Of a stretch of DNA of 64,000 bases, positions 31,801 through 39,445 are shown piece by piece. The first letter of the stretch is position 1. Each line of letters begins with the position of its first letter. This stretch comes from a virus. The translations under genes were made by a program, and so were the position numbers. Location: IMG/VR virus record IMGVR_UViG_3300023231_000004, positions 111,824 through 175,823 of that record, one strand, 5' to 3'. The notes below the pieces were generated by a model that saw only the letters and a program-made list of their open reading frames with translations, was not told where the DNA came from and made no database searches.

Positions 31801-32539
31801 GAGACCCCACGCTGCAAAAGAACAATACGAAGCCTACAGAAACCAGTCGACGGGAACGCCCAAGTTTCTCTTCTGGGGCAACTACGACGGCAAGAACACA
31901 ATTGAAGACTCCTTTGATCGCTATGTTGTAGATGGCTCCAAGTCGGCTATCGCCAATAGCAACATGGGTGTGTGGGCTAGGTTTGCCTACGCTCTTAATG
32001 CAGACACCTCCTACGTGTGTGTCGCAGATGACGACACGATCCCAGGTAAGTGTTGGATTGAGAACTGCATTGACACAATTGAAGAGATTGGTAATCAAGC
32101 TGTTTTGACTACTCGTGGAGTGAGGATAAAGAGCAACAACTATCCAATGCCCGAAAGCTATGACGCAGTTGGTTGGCCAAGTCAAAACGAGAAGATAGAA
32201 CAGGTAGACTTTGGTGGACACTGTTGGTTCTTCCACAAGACCCTCTTGAAAGCCTTCTGGATAGATGCTCCAGATGTTCTACCGTTGAACTATGGGGAGG
32301 ATATCAATATCTCTTACGCAGCTTGGAATACGGCAAATTGTAACACTTACGTTCCTAAGCACCCAAAAGACAACAAAGAACTTTGGGGCTCGTTAAATGG
32401 AAGTAAGTATGGAGAAGACATGAACGCCACTTCTCGGCTGGGTGATGCTAGTCAGGGGATGTTTCAGTACTTTAACTGGATTCTTAGGAAGGGGTATGTT
32501 CCTGTATTAGCGAGAAACCAAGATGCAAAAACCACTTGA
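31760..32539 (+). CDS. GT-A glycosyltransferase
   Basis: Start at ATG 31760 after GGAG. The 259-aa enzyme begins SVTVVMNGFKRPHAAKEQ, the first strand and helix of a GT-A fold. VCVADDDTIPGKCW provides the DxD metal/nucleotide-sugar motif. FGGHCWFFHKTLL and LNYGEDINISYAAW match the acceptor-side motif, which carries a general-base Asp/Glu. It would add a sugar to an unknown acceptor. Confidence 0.72.
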   Translation: MPDTSVTVVMNGFKRPHAAKEQYEAYRNQSTGTPKFLFWGNYDGKNTIEDSFDRYVVDGSKSAIANSNMGVWARFAYALNADTSYVCVADDDTIPGKCWIENCIDTIEEIGNQAVLTTRGVRIKSNNYPMPESYDAVGWPSQNEKIEQVDFGGHCWFFHKTLLKAFWIDAPDVLPLNYGEDINISYAAWNTANCNTYVPKHPKDNKELWGSLNGSKYGEDMNATSRLGDASQGMFQYFNWILRKGYVPVLARNQDAKTT

Positions 32540-32804
32540 TATTTGGCATGAAGACTTTGACAAGTGTCGAGGCTGCTGTAGAGAAGGGACGCACAAGATG
32601 TGTCCAGCCTACGGTACTAAGTTCTACATGTCTGGTATACCTTTTACAAAAGACATGGAAGCTGGATTTAGGGAGATCGCACTAATTGGTGGTGGAGATA
32701 TGATTCACATTGCTAATCACGCCTTTGACATTGGCAAACACAAAGAACCCTCCACTATAGAGAGAATAATTCAATGGGTCACAAGGAAGAAGCACTCTGC
32801 CTAG
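32523..32804 (+). CDS. Small Cys-rich hypothetical protein
   Basis: A 93-aa protein with CRGCCREGTHKMCPAYG, four closely spaced Cys that could bind a metal, and a later GGGDMIHIANHAFDIG. It overlaps the preceding gene by 17 bases and is the last clear member of the glycan cassette. No family recognised. Confidence 0.45.
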   Translation: MQKPLDIWHEDFDKCRGCCREGTHKMCPAYGTKFYMSGIPFTKDMEAGFREIALIGGGDMIHIANHAFDIGKHKEPSTIERIIQWVTRKKHSA

Positions 32805-32949
32805 AAAGAAGAAAAAAAAACAAAAGCAAGAGATTCATGAAGTAATAGTGGCCGTGGAGAAAAGACACGCCAGAAAGATTAAGAACAAAGTATGCGGGGC
32901 GACAGACATTTACAACGAATGGCCAAAGGTGAAAGATGCCCGTAATTAA
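32797..32949 (+). CDS. Possible small basic ORF with non-ATG start
   Basis: In the gap between flanking genes one frame reads like protein (PRKKKKKQKQEIHEVIV, then EWPKVKDARN) and ends overlapping the next start by 14 bases. There is no ATG; CTG 32797 or a GTG around 32851 would have to be used. Real but non-canonical, or a remnant. Confidence 0.25.
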   Translation: MPRKKKKKQKQEIHEVIVAVEKRHARKIKNKVCGATDIYNEWPKVKDARN

Positions 32950-33388
32950 ACCAGGAACAGACACAGAGAGAGACGAAAGCTTGCCCTCTGTATTTCTAGC
33001 TGGCTCCATTGAAATGGGGGTCGCAGAAGAGTGGCAAAAGAGAGTAGGGGCACAAATTGGCCACCTGTACAACGTCTACGACCCAAGAAGGGACGACTGG
33101 GATAGTAGCTGGACAGAAGACAGTCCTGAACTAGAAGCACAAATTCTATGGGAACAGCACTACTTGAGACGGGTTGAGTACATCTTGTTTTATTTTGATC
33201 CTAATACCAAGTCTCCAGTAACACTGTTGGAACTAGGTCAAGCTCTTGAGAGAGATGTTTTTCTTGCTGTTGTGTGCCCCCAGGGGTATTTCCGAAGAAA
33301 GAATTTAGAAATAACATGCCAAGAGTATGGAGTAGAGCTTAGAGAAGATCTAGGTGAAGTTATTGAAGAAATCATTCAAGCAGGTTAG
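32936..33388 (+). CDS. Nucleoside 2-deoxyribosyltransferase-like protein
   Basis: A 150-aa protein of the NDT/deoxyribosyltransferase-like fold. Visible motifs are SVFLAGSIEMGVAEEW, then VYDPRRDDWDSSW, QILWEQHYL and TLLELGQALE (catalytic Glu region). Members exchange bases on deoxynucleosides or hydrolyse N-glycosidic bonds of (d)NMPs. It precedes thyA, fitting nucleotide salvage, but could also make modified nucleotides. Confidence 0.75.
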   Translation: MPVIKPGTDTERDESLPSVFLAGSIEMGVAEEWQKRVGAQIGHLYNVYDPRRDDWDSSWTEDSPELEAQILWEQHYLRRVEYILFYFDPNTKSPVTLLELGQALERDVFLAVVCPQGYFRRKNLEITCQEYGVELREDLGEVIEEIIQAG

Positions 33389-33396
33389 GAGTTAAC

Positions 33397-33495
33397 ATGG
33401 CTCCATACACAATTTTAGAAGTCATGGCTGGGTCTTTGAATGTAGATCACGAAGGAGTAAAATCATCCTCGCTACTTTACGGAAATAGAGATTGA
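33397..33495 (+). CDS. Very small ORF
   Basis: A 32-aa frame from ATG 33397 (MAPYTILEVMAGSLNV), preceded by AGGAG. In a second frame the stretch 33464-33569 reads protein-like up to the thyA start (YFTEIEIEDYFTNYVND, then IVEELGG), so a single small gene may be split by a frameshift here. Function unknown. Confidence 0.3.
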   Translation: MAPYTILEVMAGSLNVDHEGVKSSSLLYGNRD

Positions 33496-33569
33496 AGACT
33501 ACTTCACAAACTACGTGAATGACATTACAGACAGTATGAACGACATCGTGGAAGAATTAGGAGGATAAG

Positions 33570-35339
33570 ATGAAACAATACATTGATATGGTAAGTAGGG
33601 TTTTGGAAGACGGCAAGTGGAAGTCTCCAGTCAGAAAAGTCGGTAACACATGGGAGCCAGTAGATGGGGGTATTAGGACTAAAGCTGTACCTAACGTTTT
33701 CTTTTCTCACGAAATGCGGGATGGGTTTCCTTTACTTACGACGAAAAAGATGGCTTGGAAAGCAATCAGAGTCGAACTTGAAGGATTTATCAAAGGGATC
33801 ACAGACAAGCAGTGGTTTCAAGACCGAAACTGTAAGATTTGGTCAGAATGGTGTAACCCCGAGGCGGTAGAGGGGCACCAGTATATGCAGGAATACTCTC
33901 ACGACGACACAATGAGTCATGAAGAATCTAATGCAGAATACAACTCTCGAAAGAAAGCCGCCCAAAAAGAACTTAATTGCCTTGGTCCCATATATGGTGC
34001 GAATTGGATTAATTTTGATGGAGACTATGCTCCAGTTCCACAAATAACAACAGGACTAAATAAGACAATTAAGGTCTCACTGAGTGAAAATTGTCCATTC
34101 GATCTAGTTGGCAAAGAATTCAATGGGACAAATGGGATATACACAGTAGTATCATACGACGGCAAAGACAGGCATTGCAATTGTAGGTTCTCAGTAAAGT
34201 TTCATACTAGTGGATTTGTAAAAGATAATTTGTGTAAATCACAAGTACAAGAAGGGAAAATCTACGATCCATATTATCCATCGGTATGCGGTGTCGCTTG
34301 CATGGGAGAGTATAAAGATGTTGAGATTCCAGATCTTCACTATGAAGAAGATAAGGAATCCACGGTAGAGGCGATAAAAAACCAATGGAGACAAATGATC
34401 CAAAGATGCTATGATAAAAGCAACAAAGATTATAAAAATTATGGTGCTTACGGAATCTATGTTCACAATAACTGGCTAATATTCGAGAACTTTTTAAGAG
34501 ACATTCAAAGAGTAAACGGATGGAAGTTTAAATTAGATAATTGGTCTGGATACCACTTAGACAAAGACATTAATGGACTAGGCTTTTATGGACTTAGGGG
34601 GTGTCAATGGACCACTAGAGAAGACAACGCTAATCATACTAGCCAACAATACTATTTTGACGCTGTAGACCCAAACAACAATACGTTCTTTAACGAGTAT
34701 GGCTTAGCTAGATTCTGTAGAAAATACAATCTAAATGTCAAAACAGTAGAAGCTTCTATAAAGAGCAAAACAAAGACCCATGGTGGATGGTGTTTCCATA
34801 GAAAAGAAAACTTAGATACTAGGCCAAAGATTAAGACTGGCACTAATCAACTAGCCAACATCGTTGAGACTCTTCGCACCAACCCTATGGACAGACGAAT
34901 GGTCTGTTCCGCATGGAACCCCAATCAGATCCACATGATGGCCCTACCACCCTGTCACTATGCTTGGAATGTCACAGTCATCGATAACAAGGTCAATCTC
35001 TTCTGGGCTCAGCGTAGTGCAGATCTGATGTTAGGCGTGCCCTTCAACATCGCTTCTTATGGCTTACTTTTAAGCCTATTGGCCGCAGATGCCGGGTTGG
35101 AAGTGGGCAATCTATCAGGCGTATTTGTTGACTGTCATATCTATGAAAATCAACTAGATGGAGCTATTGAGCAAGTCCAAAGAGAGCCGCAACCCTTGCC
35201 CTCTATTGAATTGGACCCTAATGTTCAAAACTTAATGGCCCCTAATGAGTTTGATATCTTCAACTGGACCCACGACAAGGTGGGACTCGTAGGATACAAC
35301 CCCCTTGACAAGATTGACTTTGGTAAGGTAGCAGTATGA
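33570..35339 (+). CDS. thyA: Thymidylate synthase (ThyA) with in-frame insertion
   Basis: Methylates dUMP to dTMP using methylene-tetrahydrofolate. The 589-aa frame follows GGAGG. ThyA landmarks are DGFPLLTTKK, NCLGPIYGANW, DRRMVCSAWNP, LPPCHYAW with the nucleophilic Cys, GVPFNIASY with the dUMP-selecting Asn, and VDCHIYENQ. Asn, not Asp, in PFNIASY argues for thymidylate synthase, not dCMP hydroxymethylase. Residues about 165-426 are an insertion inside the segment that normally links the GPIYG loop to the DRR helix. Without it the protein is 327 aa. Confidence 0.9.
   Translation: MKQYIDMVSRVLEDGKWKSPVRKVGNTWEPVDGGIRTKAVPNVFFSHEMRDGFPLLTTKKMAWKAIRVELEGFIKGITDKQWFQDRNCKIWSEWCNPEAVEGHQYMQEYSHDDTMSHEESNAEYNSRKKAAQKELNCLGPIYGANWINFDGDYAPVPQITTGLNKTIKVSLSENCPFDLVGKEFNGTNGIYTVVSYDGKDRHCNCRFSVKFHTSGFVKDNLCKSQVQEGKIYDPYYPSVCGVACMGEYKDVEIPDLHYEEDKESTVEAIKNQWRQMIQRCYDKSNKDYKNYGAYGIYVHNNWLIFENFLRDIQRVNGWKFKLDNWSGYHLDKDINGLGFYGLRGCQWTTREDNANHTSQQYYFDAVDPNNNTFFNEYGLARFCRKYNLNVKTVEASIKSKTKTHGGWCFHRKENLDTRPKIKTGTNQLANIVETLRTNPMDRRMVCSAWNPNQIHMMALPPCHYAWNVTVIDNKVNLFWAQRSADLMLGVPFNIASYGLLLSLLAADAGLEVGNLSGVFVDCHIYENQLDGAIEQVQREPQPLPSIELDPNVQNLMAPNEFDIFNWTHDKVGLVGYNPLDKIDFGKVAV
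34062..34847 (+). mobile_element. HNH/AP2-type endonuclease insertion in ThyA
   Basis: About 262 in-frame residues. The N-terminal part (FDLVGKEFNGTNGIYTVV, then CNCRFSVKF) and the C-terminal part (QMIQRCYDKSNKDYKNYG, GIYVHNNWLIFENFL, YHLDKDINGLGFYG, CQWTTREDNANH) match phage HNH-type homing endonucleases of the YGxxGIxV..W family. No intein blocks (Cys1, His-Asn end) are visible. The ends carry an imperfect repeat: QITTGLN before and KIKTGTN after. The boundary is placed by that repeat and is uncertain by a few residues. Confidence 0.7.
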
Positions 35340-35674
35340 AGAGTCACACAGGAGAAGTCTTTGGGACTAAGACCGTAGGAAAGTTCGTTAAAAAGTCCCA
35401 CAATGGTTTTCAGATATACGAGGTGTTTTGTTCTGCTTGTGGTAAGACGGCAGAAAGAAGATACCAAAAATCAGACCTTAAATGCAGATGCGTCTGTCGT
35501 ACTAGAAAAAGTGTTGATTATGGAGACATCTCTTGTGGCTATCTAACAGGCATAAAGGAGGGCAACGTTCAGTGGGTTCATAAGTATGTAAATAACATGA
35601 AAATGTCCCTAGACCAAGGAGCGTTTATCCGTATGTGTAAAAAAATATCAGAAAACAACAAGGTGACATACTAA
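35336..35674 (+). CDS. Internally deleted HNH endonuclease relative
   Basis: A 112-aa protein beginning with the Cys-rich N-terminal domain of phage HNH proteins (EVFCSACGKTAERR, LKCRCVCRT). After GDISCGYLTGIKEG it jumps directly to the HNH C-terminal tail NVQWVHKYVNNMKM...FIRMCKKISENN. The region that should contain the HNH catalytic centre is absent, so it cannot be an active nuclease of this type. It still reads as an intact gene, overlapping thyA by ATGA. Confidence 0.6.
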   Translation: MKSHTGEVFGTKTVGKFVKKSHNGFQIYEVFCSACGKTAERRYQKSDLKCRCVCRTRKSVDYGDISCGYLTGIKEGNVQWVHKYVNNMKMSLDQGAFIRMCKKISENNKVTY

Positions 35675-36036
35675 TGAATAGAGTAATGTATATGCACGAA
35701 ACTACATTTCGATATTTGAAAGAGCATCCAGACGTGTTCAAGGCGAAGCAACAAGTCATGACAAGCGGCTTTGAGTTTGGGTTCAATGGAATTGATATCA
35801 AGTTTGACAACAAGCTAAAGCCAACCATCAATGAGCAAAAGGGGCGATGGATTTTTCCAAAGGAAAGATTTGTCACCTACGAACATAGCGATGAAGGTTG
35901 GTGTCGCTATTTCAAGATCGGACACGAGGGTAGGGGTTTAATCTTAGGAGAGATCTTGGGAGTAGACAAGGACTTCTTTCAAACAAAACCAATGAAGAGA
36001 TCACGAGCTTTTGATCCAAAAGGAATGAGATACTAA
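35674..36036 (+). CDS. Hypothetical protein
   Basis: A 120-aa protein coupled to the preceding gene (TAATG). Features include FEFGFNGIDIKFDNK and RWIFPKERFVTYE, suggesting a small beta-rich fold. It ends this sub-operon; the next motif is a promoter-like TGTATAATA. No family recognised. Confidence 0.5.
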   Translation: MNRVMYMHETTFRYLKEHPDVFKAKQQVMTSGFEFGFNGIDIKFDNKLKPTINEQKGRWIFPKERFVTYEHSDEGWCRYFKIGHEGRGLILGEILGVDKDFFQTKPMKRSRAFDPKGMRY

Positions 36037-36061
36037 GAAGATGGGGGTTTTAAAGACTTGA

Positions 36062-36070
36062 TGTATAATA
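36062..36070 (+). promoter_or_regulatory. TGTATAATA promoter-like motif
   Basis: Lies 26 bases after a stop codon and 23 bases before ATG 36093. It has a perfect -10 hexamer but no clear -35 box. Confidence 0.5.
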
Positions 36071-36092
36071 CTTACAACAATAAGGATAATAA

Positions 36093-36215
36093 ATGATAAT
36101 TTGCGGAACTGGTCACAGACCTAAATTCTGTCCATGTAAATACAAGGATGTGCATCCTTGGCTTGATAAATTAAAGGGCGATATCAAAGTCACAGTAACA
36201 GTGGAGGCCTCATGA
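36093..36215 (+). CDS. Short SLOG-like N-terminal peptide
   Basis: A 40-aa frame starting MIICGTGHRPKFCPC, which resembles the first strand and GHRP loop of SLOG/DUF1273-type nucleotide-binding proteins. It stops after about 40 residues instead of the usual 150 or more. Its stop overlaps the next start (ATGA), so it is probably translated. It could be a truncated relic or a short Cys-containing regulator; the SLOG link rests on one motif. Confidence 0.45.
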   Translation: MIICGTGHRPKFCPCKYKDVHPWLDKLKGDIKVTVTVEAS

Positions 36216-36652
36216 ATTTTGGAGTATTTATTGAGAACATAGGAGACAGTAGAGTCTCTGTTCCTGCTTATAAAGCCGCGAACAAGGCGGTGTCTTCCCG
36301 AAAGTTTAAGGATGCGAGCCTGTTCTATCAAGATGTGGGCCGCTGTTCAGAAGAAAGAACTTTTGGCATCTTCAATTCTACTGATATTTGTCATTTTAAG
36401 GGCTCTTTAGTGGTTACATTCCTTGATGGTATCAAGAGCGTGTCAAACGAGATTAACAATAGAGACCTGTATTATTACTTCGGTCTTGAGAAGAACAGAG
36501 ATTTATTTGGTTACTTGCAATACCTACGAGATGAGAACGTCACCATTCTCGCTGGTGGCTCAGACGTTGACTATGTAAAGCGTAAGCTTTGTAGACACGA
36601 CGTTGTGACATGTGAAAACTTAGAAGACGTAGTGGATATTATCAATGACTAA
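36212..36652 (+). CDS. Hypothetical protein
   Basis: A 146-aa alpha/beta protein (MNFGVFIENIGDSRVSV, ICHFKGSLVVTFLDG, NVTILAGGSDVDYVK). The alternating hydrophobic strands and helices suggest a Rossmann-like fold related to glycan-processing proteins, but no signature is present. Overlaps the homing endonuclease gene by 8 bases. Confidence 0.5.
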   Translation: MNFGVFIENIGDSRVSVPAYKAANKAVSSRKFKDASLFYQDVGRCSEERTFGIFNSTDICHFKGSLVVTFLDGIKSVSNEINNRDLYYYFGLEKNRDLFGYLQYLRDENVTILAGGSDVDYVKRKLCRHDVVTCENLEDVVDIIND

Positions 36653-37421
36653 AACAGACCTAAACAAAACAGAGGTAATTCAAGCGTATAAAGACGGAGA
36701 GTCTACATACGACATTGCCAGAAAGAACAACACAAACCCCAATAGGATTCGTAGGCTCTTAAAGAAAGAAGGAGTGAAACTACGAAGCAAAGCAGAAGCC
36801 CAGAAGAACGCACTAGAGAAGGGCAATGTTGAGCACCCAACCAAGGGCAGAAAGAGAACAAAAGAAGAGAGGCTTGCTATTAGCCATTCTGCTGTTCGAT
36901 ATTGGAACAATATGGACGAAGCCGAGAAAGAGAAGCGTCGTAAGCAGGCTGAGGCCAATTGGAAGAAGATGACCCCTGCACAAAGAGAAGACATGCGGAA
37001 GAAGGGTCACGCACAAATTAGGAAGGCCGCTATCGAGGGGTCTAAGCTTGAGCGTGAGGTGCAGAAATTCGTAGCTGGTGCTGGCTACAGATTCCAGGCT
37101 CACAAGAAAGATCTGATTCCGCAAAAAAATTACGAAATAGATTTGTACATTCCTGCGTTAAGGACTATAATAGAAATAGATGGACTCTCTCACTTCGCAC
37201 CGATTTGGGGAGAAAAGGCTCTAAGAAAGCAAGTGGGCTTCGATACTGAGAAAGATGGAGTACTCCTAAGTAAAGGATATCAACTTATCAGGATTGAAAA
37301 CCGAAGTAGTTCGATGGCCCTGTCTAAACTGGCTCAGCTAGAGACGGACTTGGTTCAAGTTCTTACACAGATTTCAGAAGGAACAATTGACTCCCAATTA
37401 AAGGTGATAACTTATGAGTGA
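36645..37421 (+). CDS. Free-standing EDxHD-type (Vsr-like) homing endonuclease
   Basis: A 258-aa protein. An N-terminal HTH (EVIQAYKDGESTYDIARKN) is followed by NUMOD3-type GRKRTKEERLAIS. A Lys/Arg-rich linker leads to a Vsr-like nuclease domain: YEIDLYIPALRTIIEIDGLSH and QLIRIENRS. The E, D and xH residues fit the EDxHD group, which belongs to the PD-(D/E)XK superfamily and is associated with phage introns and split inteins. It is free-standing here and overlaps the next gene by 8 bases. Confidence 0.78.
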   Translation: MTKTDLNKTEVIQAYKDGESTYDIARKNNTNPNRIRRLLKKEGVKLRSKAEAQKNALEKGNVEHPTKGRKRTKEERLAISHSAVRYWNNMDEAEKEKRRKQAEANWKKMTPAQREDMRKKGHAQIRKAAIEGSKLEREVQKFVAGAGYRFQAHKKDLIPQKNYEIDLYIPALRTIIEIDGLSHFAPIWGEKALRKQVGFDTEKDGVLLSKGYQLIRIENRSSSMALSKLAQLETDLVQVLTQISEGTIDSQLKVITYE

Positions 37422-38163
37422 GAAGGAAGAGATTTTCAGCGACACAGTAGTGAGCGATGACAAAGTGGAACTAGTAGTTAACGGCGAATCTGCCCCAGAC
37501 CCAACCTCTGTAGAGTGGGCTGGTTGGGTGATGAGCCTATTTGACGAAACTGAACTGGTGCAGCCAGAGCAGGGAGACCCAATGCCCAAGGTGGCAGGGC
37601 TTCGACGTGTGGCAAACCTAGTTCTAGGCAGGATTGTATCAAGTGGGCCTACTACAGTGTTCCCCGCAACGAATGTGGATCATCCTGGCCGTGCAACTAT
37701 TGTCTTCCAAGTTGAATTTGAGGACGGCACAGTGTTTAGAGAGGTGGGCGAATCTTATGTTGATAATACTGACGATAAGTTTGCCATCTATCCATCCGCT
37801 ATTGCCAGTACAAGAGCAGAAGCCAGGGCCTTGAGAAAGGCACTAGGCATCAATCGTGTCTCGGCTGACGAGATCACAAACAAAGACGCCAAACAAATTG
37901 TCCGTGATTCTGTCCGAACCGAAGAGGCGAAGAAAGAAACGGATGGTGAGTTTAAGGGCGACAACCTTGCGACTGATAAGCAAAACAATCTTATTGGCTT
38001 TTTAGCTGATAAGCTTGAAATTGATCGTGAGAAGTTCTTATCGGAAGTCATCAAGGTAAAAGATGGCGACGCTCTGTCTAAGGCCGATGCTAGTATTAGT
38101 ATTGACCAACTACATAAGTACAGAGACGAGAAAGAAGACATTCCAACAAATATCAAAAAATAG
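37414..38163 (+). CDS. Possible single-strand annealing protein (Rad52/Sak-like)
   Basis: A 249-aa protein. The core has TIVFQVEFEDGTVFREVGES and IASTRAEARALRKALGI, an arrangement shared with phage Rad52/Sak-type annealing proteins (beta sheet, then a helix ending A-x-TRA-x-ARALR). The C-terminal TDKQNNLIGFLADKLEI is like the Q-containing tail found in related proteins. It would anneal ssDNA and work with the RecB/Cas4-like nuclease. Motif similarity is moderate, so the call is tentative. Confidence 0.5.
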   Translation: MSEKEEIFSDTVVSDDKVELVVNGESAPDPTSVEWAGWVMSLFDETELVQPEQGDPMPKVAGLRRVANLVLGRIVSSGPTTVFPATNVDHPGRATIVFQVEFEDGTVFREVGESYVDNTDDKFAIYPSAIASTRAEARALRKALGINRVSADEITNKDAKQIVRDSVRTEEAKKETDGEFKGDNLATDKQNNLIGFLADKLEIDREKFLSEVIKVKDGDALSKADASISIDQLHKYRDEKEDIPTNIKK

Positions 38164-38178
38164 TTTAGGTGAAAAAGA

Positions 38179-38511
38179 ATGAAGTTGAATTACACAACTG
38201 CCAACGGCAGAATTAACGTCGGTTTTGAAGGTAACTCCGCTAAAGACCTATTTGGTCAGATTGCAGAGTTTCAAGAGATCTTTGACGTTTCAACCTGCGG
38301 CAAGTGCGGTAGCGACGACTTGCGATTTGTAAAGCGTACCGTAGACGGAAACGACTACTACGAGTTACGATGTAACAAGTGTGGAGCTAAGTTGGCATTC
38401 GGTGCTAACAAAGATGGTAAGGGCCTATTCCCGAAGAAGAAGGATGGCGATAAGTATCTGCCAGACGGCGGGTGGGTCAAGTGGGACAAGGCATCAGGCG
38501 GTTACGTCTAA
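38179..38511 (+). CDS. Zinc-ribbon protein, possible ssDNA-binding accessory
   Basis: A 110-aa protein with CGKCGSDDLRF and LRCNKCGAKLAFG, giving a CxxC...CxxC zinc ribbon. The N-terminal 35 residues are a beta-strand and helix (LNYTTANGRINVGFEG, LFGQIAEFQEIF). It is the last gene of the + strand block before a terminator. Neighbouring an annealing-like protein suggests a nucleic-acid-binding role. Confidence 0.55.
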   Translation: MKLNYTTANGRINVGFEGNSAKDLFGQIAEFQEIFDVSTCGKCGSDDLRFVKRTVDGNDYYELRCNKCGAKLAFGANKDGKGLFPKKKDGDKYLPDGGWVKWDKASGGYV

Positions 38512-38525
38512 GCCAAGTGTCTACG

Positions 38526-38562
38526 AAAAAAGGGAGACTCCGTGAGGGGCCTCCCTTTTTTT
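38526..38562. terminator. Bidirectional terminator between convergent blocks
   Basis: GGGAG(A)CTCC, GTGA loop, GGGG(C)CTCCC, with six A residues before and seven T residues after. Such a structure works in both directions. It lies 15 bases after the + strand operon and about 120 bases beyond the end of the - strand tail operon. Confidence 0.85.
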
Positions 38563-38682
38563 ATGCGTCTAAATCGCTAGCCCCAACATAGTGAGGGTCC
38601 ACTCTAAAAGAATTATTGAGAATCCTGATATTCTTTAAGCTAAAATTCAAAAAACTATCTAAACAATCTTATGTTTTTGTTC

Positions 38683-39408
38683 CTATAGGTATTCTACTGA
38701 AATATAAAGAGCATAATTTATTTTACTTCCAATGCTGTCAGGCTGAGAACTAAGTCCCACATACCAGTCGTGTCTTAGGCTTGTATGGCTAAGTCCTTGG
38801 AACGAAAGCACTTGTTGTCCCTGGGGACCAGTGAAGTCATAGTCGTCGTCTGATGTGGTATTAACACCGCTAACGCCTGGAGACGAAGTCAAGGGCATGT
38901 CTGACATGTCGTCAACTGGATCGAATTCATACCAAGTCAAAGCGTCTCTACCTGCTTGATCTAGGACTCCCGCGTTCTCATCTGATGCTGGGTGTCGAGC
39001 TTCGTAAACATAAGTAGTGACACCACTGGCCTGATTGGCGATGTTGTTCCTGTCAAACACTCTCAGCTTGCAGTTTTGCACCCGTACAGCCTCGTCGTGC
39101 TCAAACCTGATGTTTAGTGGGCACTGGCCGTTGGTGAGCTTATCGAGGCCCACAGGAGCTTGTCCGTTGATGGCTACTTTGTCCTTATTTACAAAGTCTA
39201 CAGCCTTAGTGTTTTGAAGGCGAACCCTCTCACTAGCTGTCCCATCTGAGTTAGTTAACCAAGTGCTGTCTTGAGTTCCACCAATAGGGACAGAAACACC
39301 GTACCCATTGCCATAGAAGCCAAGGCCAGAACCTTCTTCGTGTGTGATTAGTACGCCACCTACGTTGGCTGCGTTCTGTTCTGTTGCATAAAATTTGATA
39401 TCTGCCAT
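38683..39408 (-). CDS. Probable structural protein
   Basis: A 241-aa protein starting behind AGGAG (ATGGCAGAT). It is rich in Gly, Asp, Asn and Thr with alternating strands (GVLITHEEGSGLGFYG, CPLNIRFEHDEAVRV, VTTYVYEARHPA). It is the last gene of the tail block and has its own TGTATAATA upstream. Small beta-rich proteins in this position are often tail or decoration proteins. No specific family. Confidence 0.55.
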   Translation of the reverse strand: MADIKFYATEQNAANVGGVLITHEEGSGLGFYGNGYGVSVPIGGTQDSTWLTNSDGTASERVRLQNTKAVDFVNKDKVAINGQAPVGLDKLTNGQCPLNIRFEHDEAVRVQNCKLRVFDRNNIANQASGVTTYVYEARHPASDENAGVLDQAGRDALTWYEFDPVDDMSDMPLTSSPGVSGVNTTSDDDYDFTGPQGQQVLSFQGLSHTSLRHDWYVGLSSQPDSIGSKINYALYISVEYL

Positions 39409-39436
39409 TTTGTTTCTCCTGTATGTTGTTCTGTGT

Positions 39437-39445
39437 TATTATACA
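39437..39445 (-). promoter_or_regulatory. TGTATAATA promoter-like motif (minus strand)
   Basis: Immediately follows the TAG of the 1,216-aa gene (TAGTGTATAATA) and precedes the 241-aa gene by 28 bases. No clear -35 box. Confidence 0.5.

Noticed and set aside
34062-34847. Intein in ThyA
   Set aside because: No Cys/Ser/Ala1 block A, no block B TxxH and no terminal His-Asn could be found at either end; listed instead as an HNH-type insertion.
33570-35339. dCMP or dUMP hydroxymethylase instead of thymidylate synthase
   Set aside because: The selectivity residue in PFNIASY is Asn, as in dUMP-methylating ThyA, and no hydroxymethylase-specific feature is seen.
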